Under the pieces are notes generated by a model. That model was not told the origin of the DNA. It did not search any database and worked only from the letters and a program-made list of their open reading frames with translations. The position numbers and the translations under genes were made by a program. 64,000 nucleotides of DNA from Mycolicibacterium phocaicum (GTDB taxonomy: Bacteria > Actinomycetota > Actinomycetes > Mycobacteriales > Mycobacteriaceae), in assembly GCF_010731115.1 (NCBI RefSeq), contig NZ_AP022616.1, forward strand, positions 5,394,001 to 5,458,000, written 5' to 3'. Shown in pieces: positions 45,891 through 55,030 of the stretch (position 1 is the first letter of the stretch; each line of letters starts with the position of its first letter).

Positions 45891-47384
45891 GTGTCCACCT
45901 CAATGAAGCGGTCCGAGACGCGCGATGTCGATGTGTTGATCATCGGGGCGGGGATCTCCGGCATCGGTGCGGCGTACCACTTGAAGTCGAACCGCCCGGG
46001 CACGTCGTTCCTGATCATCGAGGGGCGCGACACCATCGGCGGCACCTGGAGCCTGCACCGGTACCCCGGCATCCGCTCGGACTCCGACATGCCCACCTTC
46101 GGGTTCGGCTTCAAGCCGTGGACCCACCGCAAGTCCATCGCCGACGGTCACATCATCCTCGACTACCTACAGCAGGCCGTCGACGAGAACGGGCTCGACG
46201 AGCACATCCGGTTCGGCCAACGGGTCCTGAACGCGAACTTCGACTCGGGCACCGGGCGCTGGACCGTCACCACCGGTCAGGGCGAGGATACGACGACGTT
46301 CACCGGCCGATTCCTGTTCCTCGGCACCGGCTACTACGACTACGAGAAGCCCTTCATCCCGGACTTTCCCGGCAAGGAAGACTTCCGCGGCCAGGTGATC
46401 CACCCGCAATTGTGGCCGACGGACCTGGACTACACCGGCAAGAAGGTCGTCGTGATCGGCAGCGGCGCAACGGCAGTGACGCTGATCCCATCCATGGCGG
46501 ACCAGGCCGGCCACATCACGATGCTGCAGCGCTCGCCGAGCTATGTGCTGTCGGTGCCGGCGGCCGACCCGATCACCAACGCGCTCAACAAGGTGCTGGG
46601 CCACGAGCGTGCCTTCCCGATCGTGCGGCGCAAGAACATCGCGACCGCCCGCGGGCTGTACAAGCTGTGCCAGAAGTACCCGACGGTGATGCGAAAGCTG
46701 TTGATCGCCAACGTCGCCCGCCAGCTGCCCAAGGGCTTCGATGTCGACACCCATTTCACCCCGCGCTACAACCCGTGGGAGCAGCGCCTGGCGATGGTGC
46801 CCGACGGCGACTTGTTCAAGGCGTTCCGGACCGGCAAGGCGTCGGTGGTCACCGATCAGATCGAGCGCTTCACCGAGCGCGGCATCCTGCTGCAGTCCGG
46901 GCAGGAGCTGGAGGCCGACATCATCGTCACCGCAACGGGTTTGAACATGTCGCTGTTCGGCAAGATCGCGCTGAGCGTCGACGGCCAGGTGCTCAACCCG
47001 CCCGACCACACGGTGTACAAGGCCATGATGGTCTCCGACGTGCCCAACATGGCGTTCGCGATGGGATACACCAACATCGCGTGGACTCTGAAGGTCGACC
47101 TGGTCTGCGAGCACTTCTGCCGGATGCTGGACCACATGGACGCCCATGGTCACGACGTCGTCGTCCCGGTGGTGGAGAACCCCGACATGGCACGCGGCCC
47201 GCTGATGGACCTGTCGTCGGGCTATGTCCAGCGCGGAATTCAGCAGTTCCCCCGCAGCGGCGACAGAGGCTCATGGCTCGTCAAGCACGCCTACGAGATG
47301 GACGCCGAACGACTGCGCAACGGTCCCATCGAGGATCCGGGCCTGCGGTTCTCGTCCGTCAAGACCGTCGCGTACGCCTCGTAG
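45891..47384 (+). CDS. Baeyer-Villiger-type flavin monooxygenase (MymA/EthA-like)
   Basis: A 497-residue FAD/NADPH monooxygenase. FAD motif GAGISGIG (residues 19-26), BVMO fingerprint FRGQVIHPQLWP (about 165-176) and NADP motif GSGATAVT (about 189-196). Closest in style to MymA (Rv3083) and EthA (Rv3854c), which insert oxygen into ketones or oxidise thioamide prodrugs. AGGAG lies 5 bases before GTG 45891. First gene of an operon with a hydrolase (for the ester product) and a zinc alcohol dehydrogenase, i.e. a ketone-to-alcohol-and-acid route. Confidence 0.88.
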   Translation: MSTSMKRSETRDVDVLIIGAGISGIGAAYHLKSNRPGTSFLIIEGRDTIGGTWSLHRYPGIRSDSDMPTFGFGFKPWTHRKSIADGHIILDYLQQAVDENGLDEHIRFGQRVLNANFDSGTGRWTVTTGQGEDTTTFTGRFLFLGTGYYDYEKPFIPDFPGKEDFRGQVIHPQLWPTDLDYTGKKVVVIGSGATAVTLIPSMADQAGHITMLQRSPSYVLSVPAADPITNALNKVLGHERAFPIVRRKNIATARGLYKLCQKYPTVMRKLLIANVARQLPKGFDVDTHFTPRYNPWEQRLAMVPDGDLFKAFRTGKASVVTDQIERFTERGILLQSGQELEADIIVTATGLNMSLFGKIALSVDGQVLNPPDHTVYKAMMVSDVPNMAFAMGYTNIAWTLKVDLVCEHFCRMLDHMDAHGHDVVVPVVENPDMARGPLMDLSSGYVQRGIQQFPRSGDRGSWLVKHAYEMDAERLRNGPIEDPGLRFSSVKTVAYAS

Positions 47385-47397
47385 AAAGAGTCCGGTC

Positions 47398-48327
47398 ATG
47401 AAGCAGCTCTATTTCTACAGCCACGGATCCCGCTGCGCCGCTTGGTATCTGCCCGCCACGACCGATGCGCTCGCCGGGGAGTCCGGCCGTCCGTGTGTGG
47501 TGATGGCGCACGGTTTCAGCGGGACGAAAGACACCGCGCTGCTCGGCTTCGGCGAGCCCTTCGCCGCCGCCGGACTGGACGTGCTGGTGTTCGACTACCG
47601 GGGCTTCGGCGATTCCGAAGGCGCTCCGCGGCAGGATGTTTCGATATCCCGCCAACGGCAGGACTACCACGCCGCGATCGCCGCGGCGCGGCACCTGCCC
47701 GCGGTGGACCCGGACCGGATCGTGCTGTGGGGCACCTCGTACGCCGGCGGCCACGTCATCGCGGTCGCGGCCCGGGACCAGCGCATCGCGGCCGTCATCT
47801 CGATGAATCCCGCCGTCGACGGGGTGGCCACCCTGGCGCACCTGCGTCGTACCTGTGGGACCGGTTACCTGGTGCGCTCCACGGCAAATGCTGTGCGGGA
47901 TGTGGTTGCGAGTGCCCTGGGTCGGCCCGCGCACCTGGTACCGGTGGTAGGCGGACCGAACGCGGTGATCGCGACGTCTGGTTCGGAAGAGGCCTGGCTG
48001 CCGGTTGCCGGGCCGACGTGGCGCAACGAGGTCCGCGGCCGGCACGCCCTCGGCGTCGCGTTCAACCGGCCGATCACGAAAGCCGGAAAACTGACGTGCC
48101 CGATCCTCGTGCAGCCCGGCACCGACGACCGCATCGCGCCGCCGGCCGCGGCGCGCAAGGCAGCCCGCCGCGCCGGGTACTGGGCGCAGTTGCGCGAGTA
48201 CCCCGCCGACCACCTCGATTTCTACGACGGTCCCTGGCAGCAGCGGGTTCTGGCCGACCAGCTCGACTTCCTCAAGCACGACCTGGCACCGGCCCACGGG
48301 CACCACCGCGTCAACCACTCAGCCTGA
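47398..48327 (+). CDS. alpha/beta hydrolase
   Basis: A 309-residue alpha/beta hydrolase: oxyanion HGFSGTKD (near 39-46), nucleophile elbow GTSYAGG (Ser114), acid in PGTDDRIAPP (near 240) and His in PADHLDFYDG. It resembles dienelactone-hydrolase/acetyl-xylan-esterase-like enzymes. Lying 13 bases after the monooxygenase, it probably hydrolyses the ester or lactone that enzyme makes. In the mymA locus this slot is held by lipR, a different hydrolase. Confidence 0.82.
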   Translation: MKQLYFYSHGSRCAAWYLPATTDALAGESGRPCVVMAHGFSGTKDTALLGFGEPFAAAGLDVLVFDYRGFGDSEGAPRQDVSISRQRQDYHAAIAAARHLPAVDPDRIVLWGTSYAGGHVIAVAARDQRIAAVISMNPAVDGVATLAHLRRTCGTGYLVRSTANAVRDVVASALGRPAHLVPVVGGPNAVIATSGSEEAWLPVAGPTWRNEVRGRHALGVAFNRPITKAGKLTCPILVQPGTDDRIAPPAAARKAARRAGYWAQLREYPADHLDFYDGPWQQRVLADQLDFLKHDLAPAHGHHRVNHSA

Positions 48328-48340
48328 AAGGAATACACCG

Positions 48341-49447
48341 ATGAAGACCACCGCAGCCGTCCTGCTGGAGCCCGGCAGGCCCTTCGAGATCATGGAACTC
48401 GACCTCGACGGTCCCGGCCCCGGCGAGGTGCTGATCAACTACACCGCCGCCGGACTGTGCCACTCCGATCTGCACCTGTCCGACGGTGACCTCCCACCGC
48501 GCTATCCCATCGTCGGCGGGCACGAGGGCGCCGGCATCATCGAGGACGTCGGCCCCGGCGTCACCAAGGTCAAGCCCGGTGACCACGTGGTGTGCAGCTT
48601 CATCCCCAGCTGCGGCCACTGCCGCTACTGCTCGACGGGTCGGCAGGCCCTGTGCGACATGGGCGCAACCATCCTCGAGGGCTCCATGCCGGACGGCTCG
48701 TTCCGATTCCACAAGGGCGGCACGGATTTCGGTGCCATGTGCATGCTGGGCACGTTCGCGAAGAAGGCCACCATCTCGCAGCACTCGGTGGTCAAGATCG
48801 ACGACTGGCTGCCGCTGGAGACCGCCGTGCTCGTCGGCTGTGGTGTCCCGACCGGATGGGGCGGCGCCACCTACGCGGGCAACGTGCGGCCCGGCGACAT
48901 CACCGTCGTGTACGGCATCGGCGGCATCGGCATCAACGCCGTCCAGGGTGCCGCGCATGCCGGAGCGAAGTACATCGTGGCCATCGACCCGGTGCCTTTC
49001 AAACGCGATACCGCGCTGAAATTCGGTGCGACACATGTCTTCGCGAGCGCCGAGGCCGCCGCCGAGAAGATCACCGAACTGTCCTGGGGGCAGGGCGCCG
49101 ATCAGGCCATCATCTGCGTCGGAACCGTCGACGAGGACGTCGTCACCGCGGCCTTCAGCGCCATCGGCAAGGGCGGGACGGTCGTCGTGATCGGTATGGC
49201 CAACCCCGAGAAGCTGACGATCCACGTCTCTGGCCTGGAACTGACGTTGTTCGAGAAGACCATTCGCGGCTCGCTGTTCGGCTCGGCCAACCCGCAGTAC
49301 GACATCATCCGTCTGCTGCGGCTGTACAACGACGGCCAGCTGCAACTCGACGACCTGGTGACCACGCGGTACACCCTCGAAGAGGTGAACCAGGGCTATC
49401 AGGACCTTCGGGAGGGCAAGAACATTCGCGGGATCATCGTGCACTGA
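48341..49447 (+). CDS. zinc-dependent alcohol dehydrogenase (AdhD-like, class III-type MDR)
   Basis: A 368-residue medium-chain dehydrogenase. Catalytic zinc ligands C40, H61 and E62 (GLCHSDLH, GGHEGAGI) and structural zinc Cys at 91, 94, 97 and 105 (CGHCRYC, ALCDMG). The NAD fold has VYGIGGIGINAVQGA (near 192-206). Length equals M. tuberculosis AdhD (Rv3086) of the mymA operon. It would oxidise the alcohol released by the preceding hydrolase. Third gene of the operon, 13 bases after the hydrolase. Confidence 0.87.
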   Translation: MKTTAAVLLEPGRPFEIMELDLDGPGPGEVLINYTAAGLCHSDLHLSDGDLPPRYPIVGGHEGAGIIEDVGPGVTKVKPGDHVVCSFIPSCGHCRYCSTGRQALCDMGATILEGSMPDGSFRFHKGGTDFGAMCMLGTFAKKATISQHSVVKIDDWLPLETAVLVGCGVPTGWGGATYAGNVRPGDITVVYGIGGIGINAVQGAAHAGAKYIVAIDPVPFKRDTALKFGATHVFASAEAAAEKITELSWGQGADQAIICVGTVDEDVVTAAFSAIGKGGTVVVIGMANPEKLTIHVSGLELTLFEKTIRGSLFGSANPQYDIIRLLRLYNDGQLQLDDLVTTRYTLEEVNQGYQDLREGKNIRGIIVH

Positions 49448-49473
49448 CGATTCCGGCCGGTAGGTTTGCCACT

Positions 49474-50283
49474 GTGATCGCAATGATCCCGCAGTGGCAG
49501 ATCGGACCGGTGCAGGTGCCGGTGCACGGTCTGTTCGTGGGGCTGGGTGTGCTGGCCGCCGTGATCGTGTTCGTCCACGAGGCGCGCCGCCGCGGCGCGG
49601 TGAACGAACAGTCACTGGTGGCCGTCACCGGCGCCCTTGTCGGCGGGGCGATCGGCATGCGGGCGTCGGGGTTGGCGCGCCACCTCGATTTCAGCGCCAA
49701 CCCGACTGTCGCGCAGGCGTGGGAGTACGGCTCCAAGAGCATCCTCGGCGGACTGCTCGGTGCCTACCTCGGCGTGCTGATCGCCAAGCGGCTCGGCGGA
49801 TATCGCGGCAAGACGGGCGACCTGTTCGCGCCCGCGGTCGCGCTGGGGATGGCGATCGGCAGAATCGGCTGCCTGCTGACGGAGGCGCCCGGACGCCCGA
49901 CGACACTGCCCTGGGGAGTACATGCGCCGGCCAGTACCCCCGAATGCCCGGGGTGCGTCGCCGGGCTCGCCATGCACCCGTCATTTGCATACGAAATCGC
50001 TTTCCAGTTGGCGGCTTTCGCGGTGCTCATGTGGCTGCGGCCGCGCATCACCCATCCCGGCGAGCTGTTCGTCATCTACATCGCCGCCTATGCGGTGTTC
50101 CGCTTCTTCGTCGAGTTCGTGCGTGCCAACGAGACGGTGTGGCTGGACCTGACGCGGCCGCAATGGGTGCTGTTGCCGTCAATGGCGCTCGTGGGCTTCC
50201 GGGTCTGGCGTGGCTATTGCCGTGGCTACTACCGGATTTCGTCCGCAGACAGGGAGGGTGACCGTGTCCGAGCCGCCAATTGA
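49474..50283 (+). CDS. Lgt-like (prolipoprotein diacylglyceryl transferase family) membrane protein
   Basis: A 269-residue protein with about seven membrane helices and the Lgt fold order: VPVHGLFVGLGVLAA (His/Gly of helix 1), GLLGAYLGVLIA, then the signature region ALGMAIGRIGCLLTEAPGRPT (Arg130 matches the essential Lgt Arg) and FVEFVRANE near the end. The usual GRxGNFxN reads GRIGCLLTE, so the Asn residues of genuine Lgt are missing. It is therefore a divergent paralog, probably not the housekeeping enzyme. It overlaps the next gene by 20 bases, in an operon with a radical SAM protein. Confidence 0.75.
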   Translation: MIAMIPQWQIGPVQVPVHGLFVGLGVLAAVIVFVHEARRRGAVNEQSLVAVTGALVGGAIGMRASGLARHLDFSANPTVAQAWEYGSKSILGGLLGAYLGVLIAKRLGGYRGKTGDLFAPAVALGMAIGRIGCLLTEAPGRPTTLPWGVHAPASTPECPGCVAGLAMHPSFAYEIAFQLAAFAVLMWLRPRITHPGELFVIYIAAYAVFRFFVEFVRANETVWLDLTRPQWVLLPSMALVGFRVWRGYCRGYYRISSADREGDRVRAAN

Positions 50284-50707
50284 TTATCCAGACGACGAGC
50301 CGGGCAATGGCCCAGCGCCCGGTCAGAACCCGCCCCAGTACCCGCAATATCCACCGCAGTACCCGCAATACCCGCCGCAATATCCGCAGTACGGGTATCC
50401 GGCACCGAACGTGCCGAACCCCAACGCGATCTCGGTCGGTGGCGTGATCGGCGGTGTCTTCATGTTTCCGGTGCTCAACTTCGTCATCGGGTTCGGCACC
50501 GTGATGCTGGCTGACCAGGGGAAGGTGCTGCTGGCGTTCGGTGCGGCGCTGCTGGCTCTCGTTGCCTTCGGGGGTGGCTTCGCGTTGTGGAAGACCGGCA
50601 GCCCCGTGCCCAAGGGGCTGGGCCTCGGCCTGATGATCGGCTGGGCACTCACCTCGATCCTGACCGTCGGCTACTGCACCGGCCTGAACCCCACGATGTA
50701 CACATGA
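50264..50707 (+). CDS. Pro/Tyr/Gln-rich N-terminus, two- to three-helix membrane protein
   Basis: A 147-residue protein of no recognised family. The first 45 residues are acidic then a low-complexity repeat of PPQYPQY, typical of exposed disordered tails of mycobacterial membrane proteins. Three hydrophobic helices follow (about 55-76, 83-104, 112-133), the last with a lone Cys (GYCTGLNP). AGGGAGG precedes GTG 50264. It overlaps the Lgt-like gene by 20 bases and its stop overlaps the radical SAM start (ATGA), so it is a fixed part of this operon. Confidence 0.68.
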   Translation: MSEPPIDYPDDEPGNGPAPGQNPPQYPQYPPQYPQYPPQYPQYGYPAPNVPNPNAISVGGVIGGVFMFPVLNFVIGFGTVMLADQGKVLLAFGAALLALVAFGGGFALWKTGSPVPKGLGLGLMIGWALTSILTVGYCTGLNPTMYT

Positions 50708-52269
50708 CGGCCGGCATGGGTCTACGCGGTGACCGGTTACTGCGGTACGTGACGGCGTACTGCCCGAGCTGCCACCATGAGGCGCCGGAGCGGCCGCTTG
50801 CCGACGTCGCGCGCCTCTCCGGCCGGCTAGTCGAACGAGACGGACGCGTGTGGCTGGAGCGGGGGTGCCCTGCGCACGGTCTGGTGCGCACGCTCTACGA
50901 CGAGAACCCCGAGATCCTGTCCTATCTGGAGGAGTGGACCGCCCCGACCAAGGGGCACATCCCTGATGTGGCAGGCAATTTCGATCCGATCCCGTCCGCC
51001 TATCTGCGCGGGCTGCCGGAGATGCAAACCCAGCACACCTGCATCCTGCTCGAAGACATCGCCGAGGTCTGTAATCTGCGGTGTCCCACCTGCTTCACCG
51101 ATTCTTCGCCCGATCTGCGCAATGTGGTGCCGGTCGCCGAGGTGCTCGCGAACGTCGATCAGCGGCTGGCCCGGGAGAACGGGCGGCTGGATGTGCTGAT
51201 GCTCTCCGGTGGGGAGCCGACACTGCATCCCGATCTGGCCGAACTGCTCGACGAACTGACCAACCGGCCGATCACGCGAATCCTGGTCAACACCAATGGC
51301 ATCCGGATCGCCACCGATGATGCCCTCCTCGCGCTGCTCAGTACGCACCGGCACCGCGTCGAGGTGTATCTGCAGTACGACGGGCTCTCCGAGAGGGCGC
51401 ACCGGCACCACCGTGGCGGCGACCTCGGCAAGTTGAAAACGCAGACATTGCAACGCCTTTCGGAGAGTCGGATTTTCACGACGCTGGTGATGGCCGCTGC
51501 GCTCGGCGTCAACGACGACGAGATCGGTGACATGGTCCAGCTGGCGCTGGACACTCCCTACGTCGGCGGCATCACCATTCAGCCGCAGTTCGGGTCAGGG
51601 CGGTCAGGGGACCTGGACGCGCACGACCGGCTGACCCACACCGGTGTGCTGAGCAGGCTCGGCCCCCAGACCGACGGGCTCGTGACCTGGCAGGACCTCA
51701 CCGCGTTGCCGTGCTCGCATCCGCACTGCTGCTCCGTCGGCTATGTGCTGCGCGACGATTCCGGGCAATGGCGGTCGCTGGTCTCGCTGATCGGCCATGA
51801 CATTCTCAAAGAACGACTCGGTTTGGTGTCCAACAGGATTGCCGACAGCGAGCTGCCGCAGGAACTGCAGCTGGCGGTGCGGGAATCACTGCTGGGCCTG
51901 CTGTCCGAGCAGTCTTCGCTGTCGCATCCCGGGATCGGCGACGTGTGGCGCACCATCTGTCAGAACTGCGATCTGGGCATGCCGACGCTGCTGGCGCTCG
52001 CGTCGTCCGCCCTGCCGGGTGGAAAGAACCGGGTGCGGAAGCTGTTGGGGGAGCGGGTGGTTCGCATCACCGTCAAGCCGTTCATGGACATCTCGACCAT
52101 GATCGAAGAACGCCTGGTGCAGTGCTGCGTCCATGTCGGCACCCGCTCGAGCCAGGACCAGTGCGCGCCGTTCTGCGCGGTACAGGCGTGGCCGGCGCTG
52201 GGCAGGCAGCGGATGTCCATCGCCGCGGGCGCTGATCTGGGGAAGGCGTTGCCGCTCATCGTCATCTGA
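50704..52269 (+). CDS. radical SAM protein, MJ0619/tetraether-synthase-like group
   Basis: A 521-residue radical SAM enzyme. The N-terminus has a rubredoxin-like knuckle (CPSC at residues 20-23 and a Cys near 55); the SAM cluster motif CNLRCPTC is at 123-130, GGEPTLHP at about 165. The C-terminal half has several Cys clusters (CSHPHCC, CQNCD, CCVH, CAPFC), suggesting extra FeS clusters. This architecture is that of archaeal MJ0619/Tes, which joins lipid tails, and related bacterial proteins; function here is inferred. ATGA overlap couples it to the upstream membrane protein gene. Confidence 0.75.
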   Translation: MTAGMGLRGDRLLRYVTAYCPSCHHEAPERPLADVARLSGRLVERDGRVWLERGCPAHGLVRTLYDENPEILSYLEEWTAPTKGHIPDVAGNFDPIPSAYLRGLPEMQTQHTCILLEDIAEVCNLRCPTCFTDSSPDLRNVVPVAEVLANVDQRLARENGRLDVLMLSGGEPTLHPDLAELLDELTNRPITRILVNTNGIRIATDDALLALLSTHRHRVEVYLQYDGLSERAHRHHRGGDLGKLKTQTLQRLSESRIFTTLVMAAALGVNDDEIGDMVQLALDTPYVGGITIQPQFGSGRSGDLDAHDRLTHTGVLSRLGPQTDGLVTWQDLTALPCSHPHCCSVGYVLRDDSGQWRSLVSLIGHDILKERLGLVSNRIADSELPQELQLAVRESLLGLLSEQSSLSHPGIGDVWRTICQNCDLGMPTLLALASSALPGGKNRVRKLLGERVVRITVKPFMDISTMIEERLVQCCVHVGTRSSQDQCAPFCAVQAWPALGRQRMSIAAGADLGKALPLIVI

Positions 52270-52287
52270 GGGCCCAGCGCCCACGAA

Positions 52288-52335
52288 CCTGACCACAGGG
52301 TGATATTTCGGGCGGATTTTCGCCGTGTGGTCAGG
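52288..52335. terminator. inverted repeat after the radical SAM operon
   Basis: CCTGACCACA (52288-52297) and TGTGGTCAGG (52326-52335) are exact inverted repeats with a 28-base loop that contains a smaller GGCG...CGCC stem. It starts 18 bases after the stop. No T-tract. The rest of the 231-base gap to nagA shows no gene I can support. Confidence 0.45.
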
Positions 52336-52500
52336 CTCGCGGACCTGGCTTCTCGACATCCGATTGATCGTGCGTCTACGTACACGGTTACTCGCAAGAC
52401 CTCGCCCTGATCACAGGCTCAACGCCATCGCAGCGGTCACTTTCGTTGACCTTGACGTGGCGGCGCGTGCCACTCGCACAAATACGCCCTGGGCGCGGGA

Positions 52501-53673
52501 TCAACGGGGAGAGACAGCGCCGGAGGCCGCCCACACCCCGCGCCGCACCACCGCACGGACCTGCAGCTTGCGGTCCAGCACGACGAAGTCGGCAGACATC
52601 CCGGGCGCCAACGTGCCGACGTCGTCGAGGCCCAGCGTGCGCGCCGGCGTCGTCGCCGTCATCGCCACCGCGTGCCGCAATGCCGAATCCGAGGCCGCTT
52701 CCAAACCCGTTGCCGCCGTGCGGAACAAGGCGTCCATGGTCGCTGTGCTGCCGGCGATGGTGGACCGCTCGCGCAGCCGCGCCACCGAGCCGCTGACCTC
52801 GACGTCGAGCCCGCCCAGTTGGTACGACCCGTCGGGCATGCCGGCGGCCGCCATCGCGTCGGTGATCAGTGCGACGCGATCAGAGCCCGCGGTGACCGCC
52901 ACCTGGTGAACGAGCGCAGGGTGCAGGTGCACGCCGTCGGCGATCAGCTCGACGGTCACCCGGGAGTCCTCCAGCAGCGCGAGCGCCGGCCCCGGATCGC
53001 GGTGGTGCAGCGGACGCATGCCGTTGAACACGTGCGTGCCGACGGTGGCGCCCAGCTGCAGCGCCCGCTTGGTCTCTTCGTAGCTGGCGTCGGTATGTCC
53101 CACGGCCACAATGACTCCCGCGTCGACGAACCGCTCGATCGCGACGTCGGCGCCGGGCAGCTCCGGGGCGATGGTGACCATGCGGATGGCGCCGTCGCCG
53201 GCGGCGAGGACGGAATCGATCTCAGCGGGGTCGGGGTCCCGCAGCTGCGTGACGTCGTGCGCACCGCAGCGTGCCGAGCTGAGCCACGGGCCTTCCAGAT
53301 GAATCCCGGCGACGACGCCGGCGCGTACCGCGTCGGCCAGGGTCTGTATTTGCGCCAGCAGGACCTCCGGCGCGGCCGTGACCAGGCTGGCCAGGGTCGT
53401 GGTGGTCCCGTGGACACGATGAAAATCTGCTCCGCGCGCCACGTCGCCGGGATCGTCGGTGCTGTAGGAGAATCCGCCGCCACCGTGCACATGCATGTCC
53501 ACGAATCCCGGCACCACGACACCGTCCGAGAAGTCGGCGTCGACGCCGCGAGGCGGGGGACCGCCGCCACACGCCACGATGCGGTCGTCGTCGATCTCCA
53601 GCCACCCGGGCCGGACCACAGCCTCGAGCGCTGAGCCTCCGAAAACAACGGTCCCAGCCGAGATGAGCGTCAT
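52501..53673 (-). CDS. nagA: N-acetylglucosamine-6-phosphate deacetylase
   Basis: A 390-residue amidohydrolase removing acetate from GlcNAc-6-phosphate, in recycling of cell-wall amino sugars. Metal/active-site motifs: HVHGGGG (His61, His63), GIHLEGPWLS (metal Glu), VAVGHTDASY (His), THVFNGMRPLHHRDPG (His pair) and catalytic Asp in LITDAMAAAG. Full length; matches Rv3332. It follows dacB1 by 13 bases on the same strand, so a peptidoglycan turnover operon is plausible. Confidence 0.9.
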   Translation of the reverse strand: MTLISAGTVVFGGSALEAVVRPGWLEIDDDRIVACGGGPPPRGVDADFSDGVVVPGFVDMHVHGGGGFSYSTDDPGDVARGADFHRVHGTTTTLASLVTAAPEVLLAQIQTLADAVRAGVVAGIHLEGPWLSSARCGAHDVTQLRDPDPAEIDSVLAAGDGAIRMVTIAPELPGADVAIERFVDAGVIVAVGHTDASYEETKRALQLGATVGTHVFNGMRPLHHRDPGPALALLEDSRVTVELIADGVHLHPALVHQVAVTAGSDRVALITDAMAAAGMPDGSYQLGGLDVEVSGSVARLRERSTIAGSTATMDALFRTAATGLEAASDSALRHAVAMTATTPARTLGLDDVGTLAPGMSADFVVLDRKLQVRAVVRRGVWAASGAVSPR

Positions 53674-53686
53674 CGCCCGTCAGTCT

Positions 53687-54934
53687 CTACCGATTGGAGT
53701 GCTGAGGGCGCCGATTGATCGAACGGGCAGCCATCATCAGCGAGAGCACCACCGCGGCCCCGACCACGCCGACGCCGACGCGGATCGGTACGGCGTCCAC
53801 CGGCGGCAGGCCGTCGAAGGCCTGGGCGGCCGCGGGATGCTTGGCGTCGGGCTTGCGCTGGGTGAGCGACGGGTCCGGCTCGATCAAGGTGCCGACCTTG
53901 GTGCCGGGCGGGGTCGCGAAGCCGTAATCCAGCAGGCGTGCGGCCTGCTCCCACGGCGCGATCGGCACGCGGGTGCCGTGCAGCAGGATCGCGACCAGGC
54001 GGCGCCCGTCGCGGTCGGCGGCGCCGACGAATGTCTGCCCGGCGTCGTCGGTGTAACCGGTCTTGCCGCCGAGCGCGCCCGGGTAGTTGTAGAGCAGCTT
54101 GTTGTCGTTCTCCAGCTCGTAGCCGGGGTGATCGCCGGGTTCGCCGGGCTTGGCCGGGTGGCCGGGGAAGTTGTACTTCTGTGTGGCCACGATCGAGGCG
54201 AACGTCGGGTTCTGCCAGGCGTAGCGGTAGAACAGACCCATGTCGTAGGCCGACGTGCTCATGCCGGGGCCGTCGAGGCCGGACGGCGTGGCCGCCCGGG
54301 TGTCGCGGCCGCCCAGCTTGGCGGCCAGGTCGTTGATCTTGTCGATCGCGGTGTCCATGCCGCCCACCTGCATCGCCAGTGCGTGCGCCGCGTCGTTGCC
54401 CGAGTGCATGAGCAAGCCGTGCAGCAGGTCGTTGACGGTGTAGACGCCGCCGTCGTCGACGCCGACGCGGGTGCCCTCGGCGGCAGCGTCCTCCGGTGTA
54501 CCGGTGACGCGTTTGTTGATGGGCAGTTCACGCAGTGCCTGGGTCGCGATCAGCACCTTGATGATGCTGGCCGGCCGGTGCCTGCCATGCGGGTCCTTGG
54601 CGGCGATGATGTCGCCGTTGTCGAGGTCGGCCAGGATCCAGGCGTCAGCGGAGACGTCGCCGGGCAGCGGCGGCATGTCCGGTGCGGCGACGACGCCGCA
54701 GCTGCCCATCAGGTCCCCGCCGAGCGGCGTGGCCGGCACGGGGATCGGGGCCGGCGGGTCGCCCGCCTTCGGTACCTCGGACTGGTCGACCGCGGGCGGG
54801 GTGTTCACCCGGTACGGGCATGGGTCTGCGGCCGGCGGGTCGGGTTCGGCATAGGCCAACGCCGGTGCGGCCGTCAGGAAAAACGCTGCTGCCAGGGCTG
54901 CAGCGCGTTGTGCCGTTGATCGGGTGGTCGCCAT
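53687..54934 (-). CDS. dacB1: D-alanyl-D-alanine carboxypeptidase (DacB1-like PBP)
   Basis: A 415-residue low-molecular-weight penicillin-binding protein trimming the terminal D-Ala of peptidoglycan stems. Signal peptide residues 1-30; catalytic SIIK (Ser123, Lys126), SGN (178-180) and KTG (291-293). A C-terminal membrane helix (about residues 385-402) and basic tail (NRRPQ) anchor it outside the membrane. A Pro-rich linker (about 55-70) precedes the catalytic domain. Same neighbourhood as M. tuberculosis Rv3330. Confidence 0.92.
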   Translation of the reverse strand: MATTRSTAQRAAALAAAFFLTAAPALAYAEPDPPAADPCPYRVNTPPAVDQSEVPKAGDPPAPIPVPATPLGGDLMGSCGVVAAPDMPPLPGDVSADAWILADLDNGDIIAAKDPHGRHRPASIIKVLIATQALRELPINKRVTGTPEDAAAEGTRVGVDDGGVYTVNDLLHGLLMHSGNDAAHALAMQVGGMDTAIDKINDLAAKLGGRDTRAATPSGLDGPGMSTSAYDMGLFYRYAWQNPTFASIVATQKYNFPGHPAKPGEPGDHPGYELENDNKLLYNYPGALGGKTGYTDDAGQTFVGAADRDGRRLVAILLHGTRVPIAPWEQAARLLDYGFATPPGTKVGTLIEPDPSLTQRKPDAKHPAAAQAFDGLPPVDAVPIRVGVGVVGAAVVLSLMMAARSINRRPQHSNR

Positions 54935-55030
54935 GGTGTCGTCAGATTAGGCGACGGACCACCGGATCCCGTGTTGCCGCGCTGTGACAATTGGGGTTGA
55001 AGTTACAAATGTGAATTAGCTAACCGAGGC

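Noticed and set aside
52336..52500. Possible gene remnant between the radical SAM operon and nagA
   Set aside because: Only frames running through nagA in antisense; no start, ribosome-binding site or family similarity.
54983..54989. TGTCACA on the minus strand upstream of dacB1
   Set aside because: Sixteen bases later reads TCCG, not CGTC.
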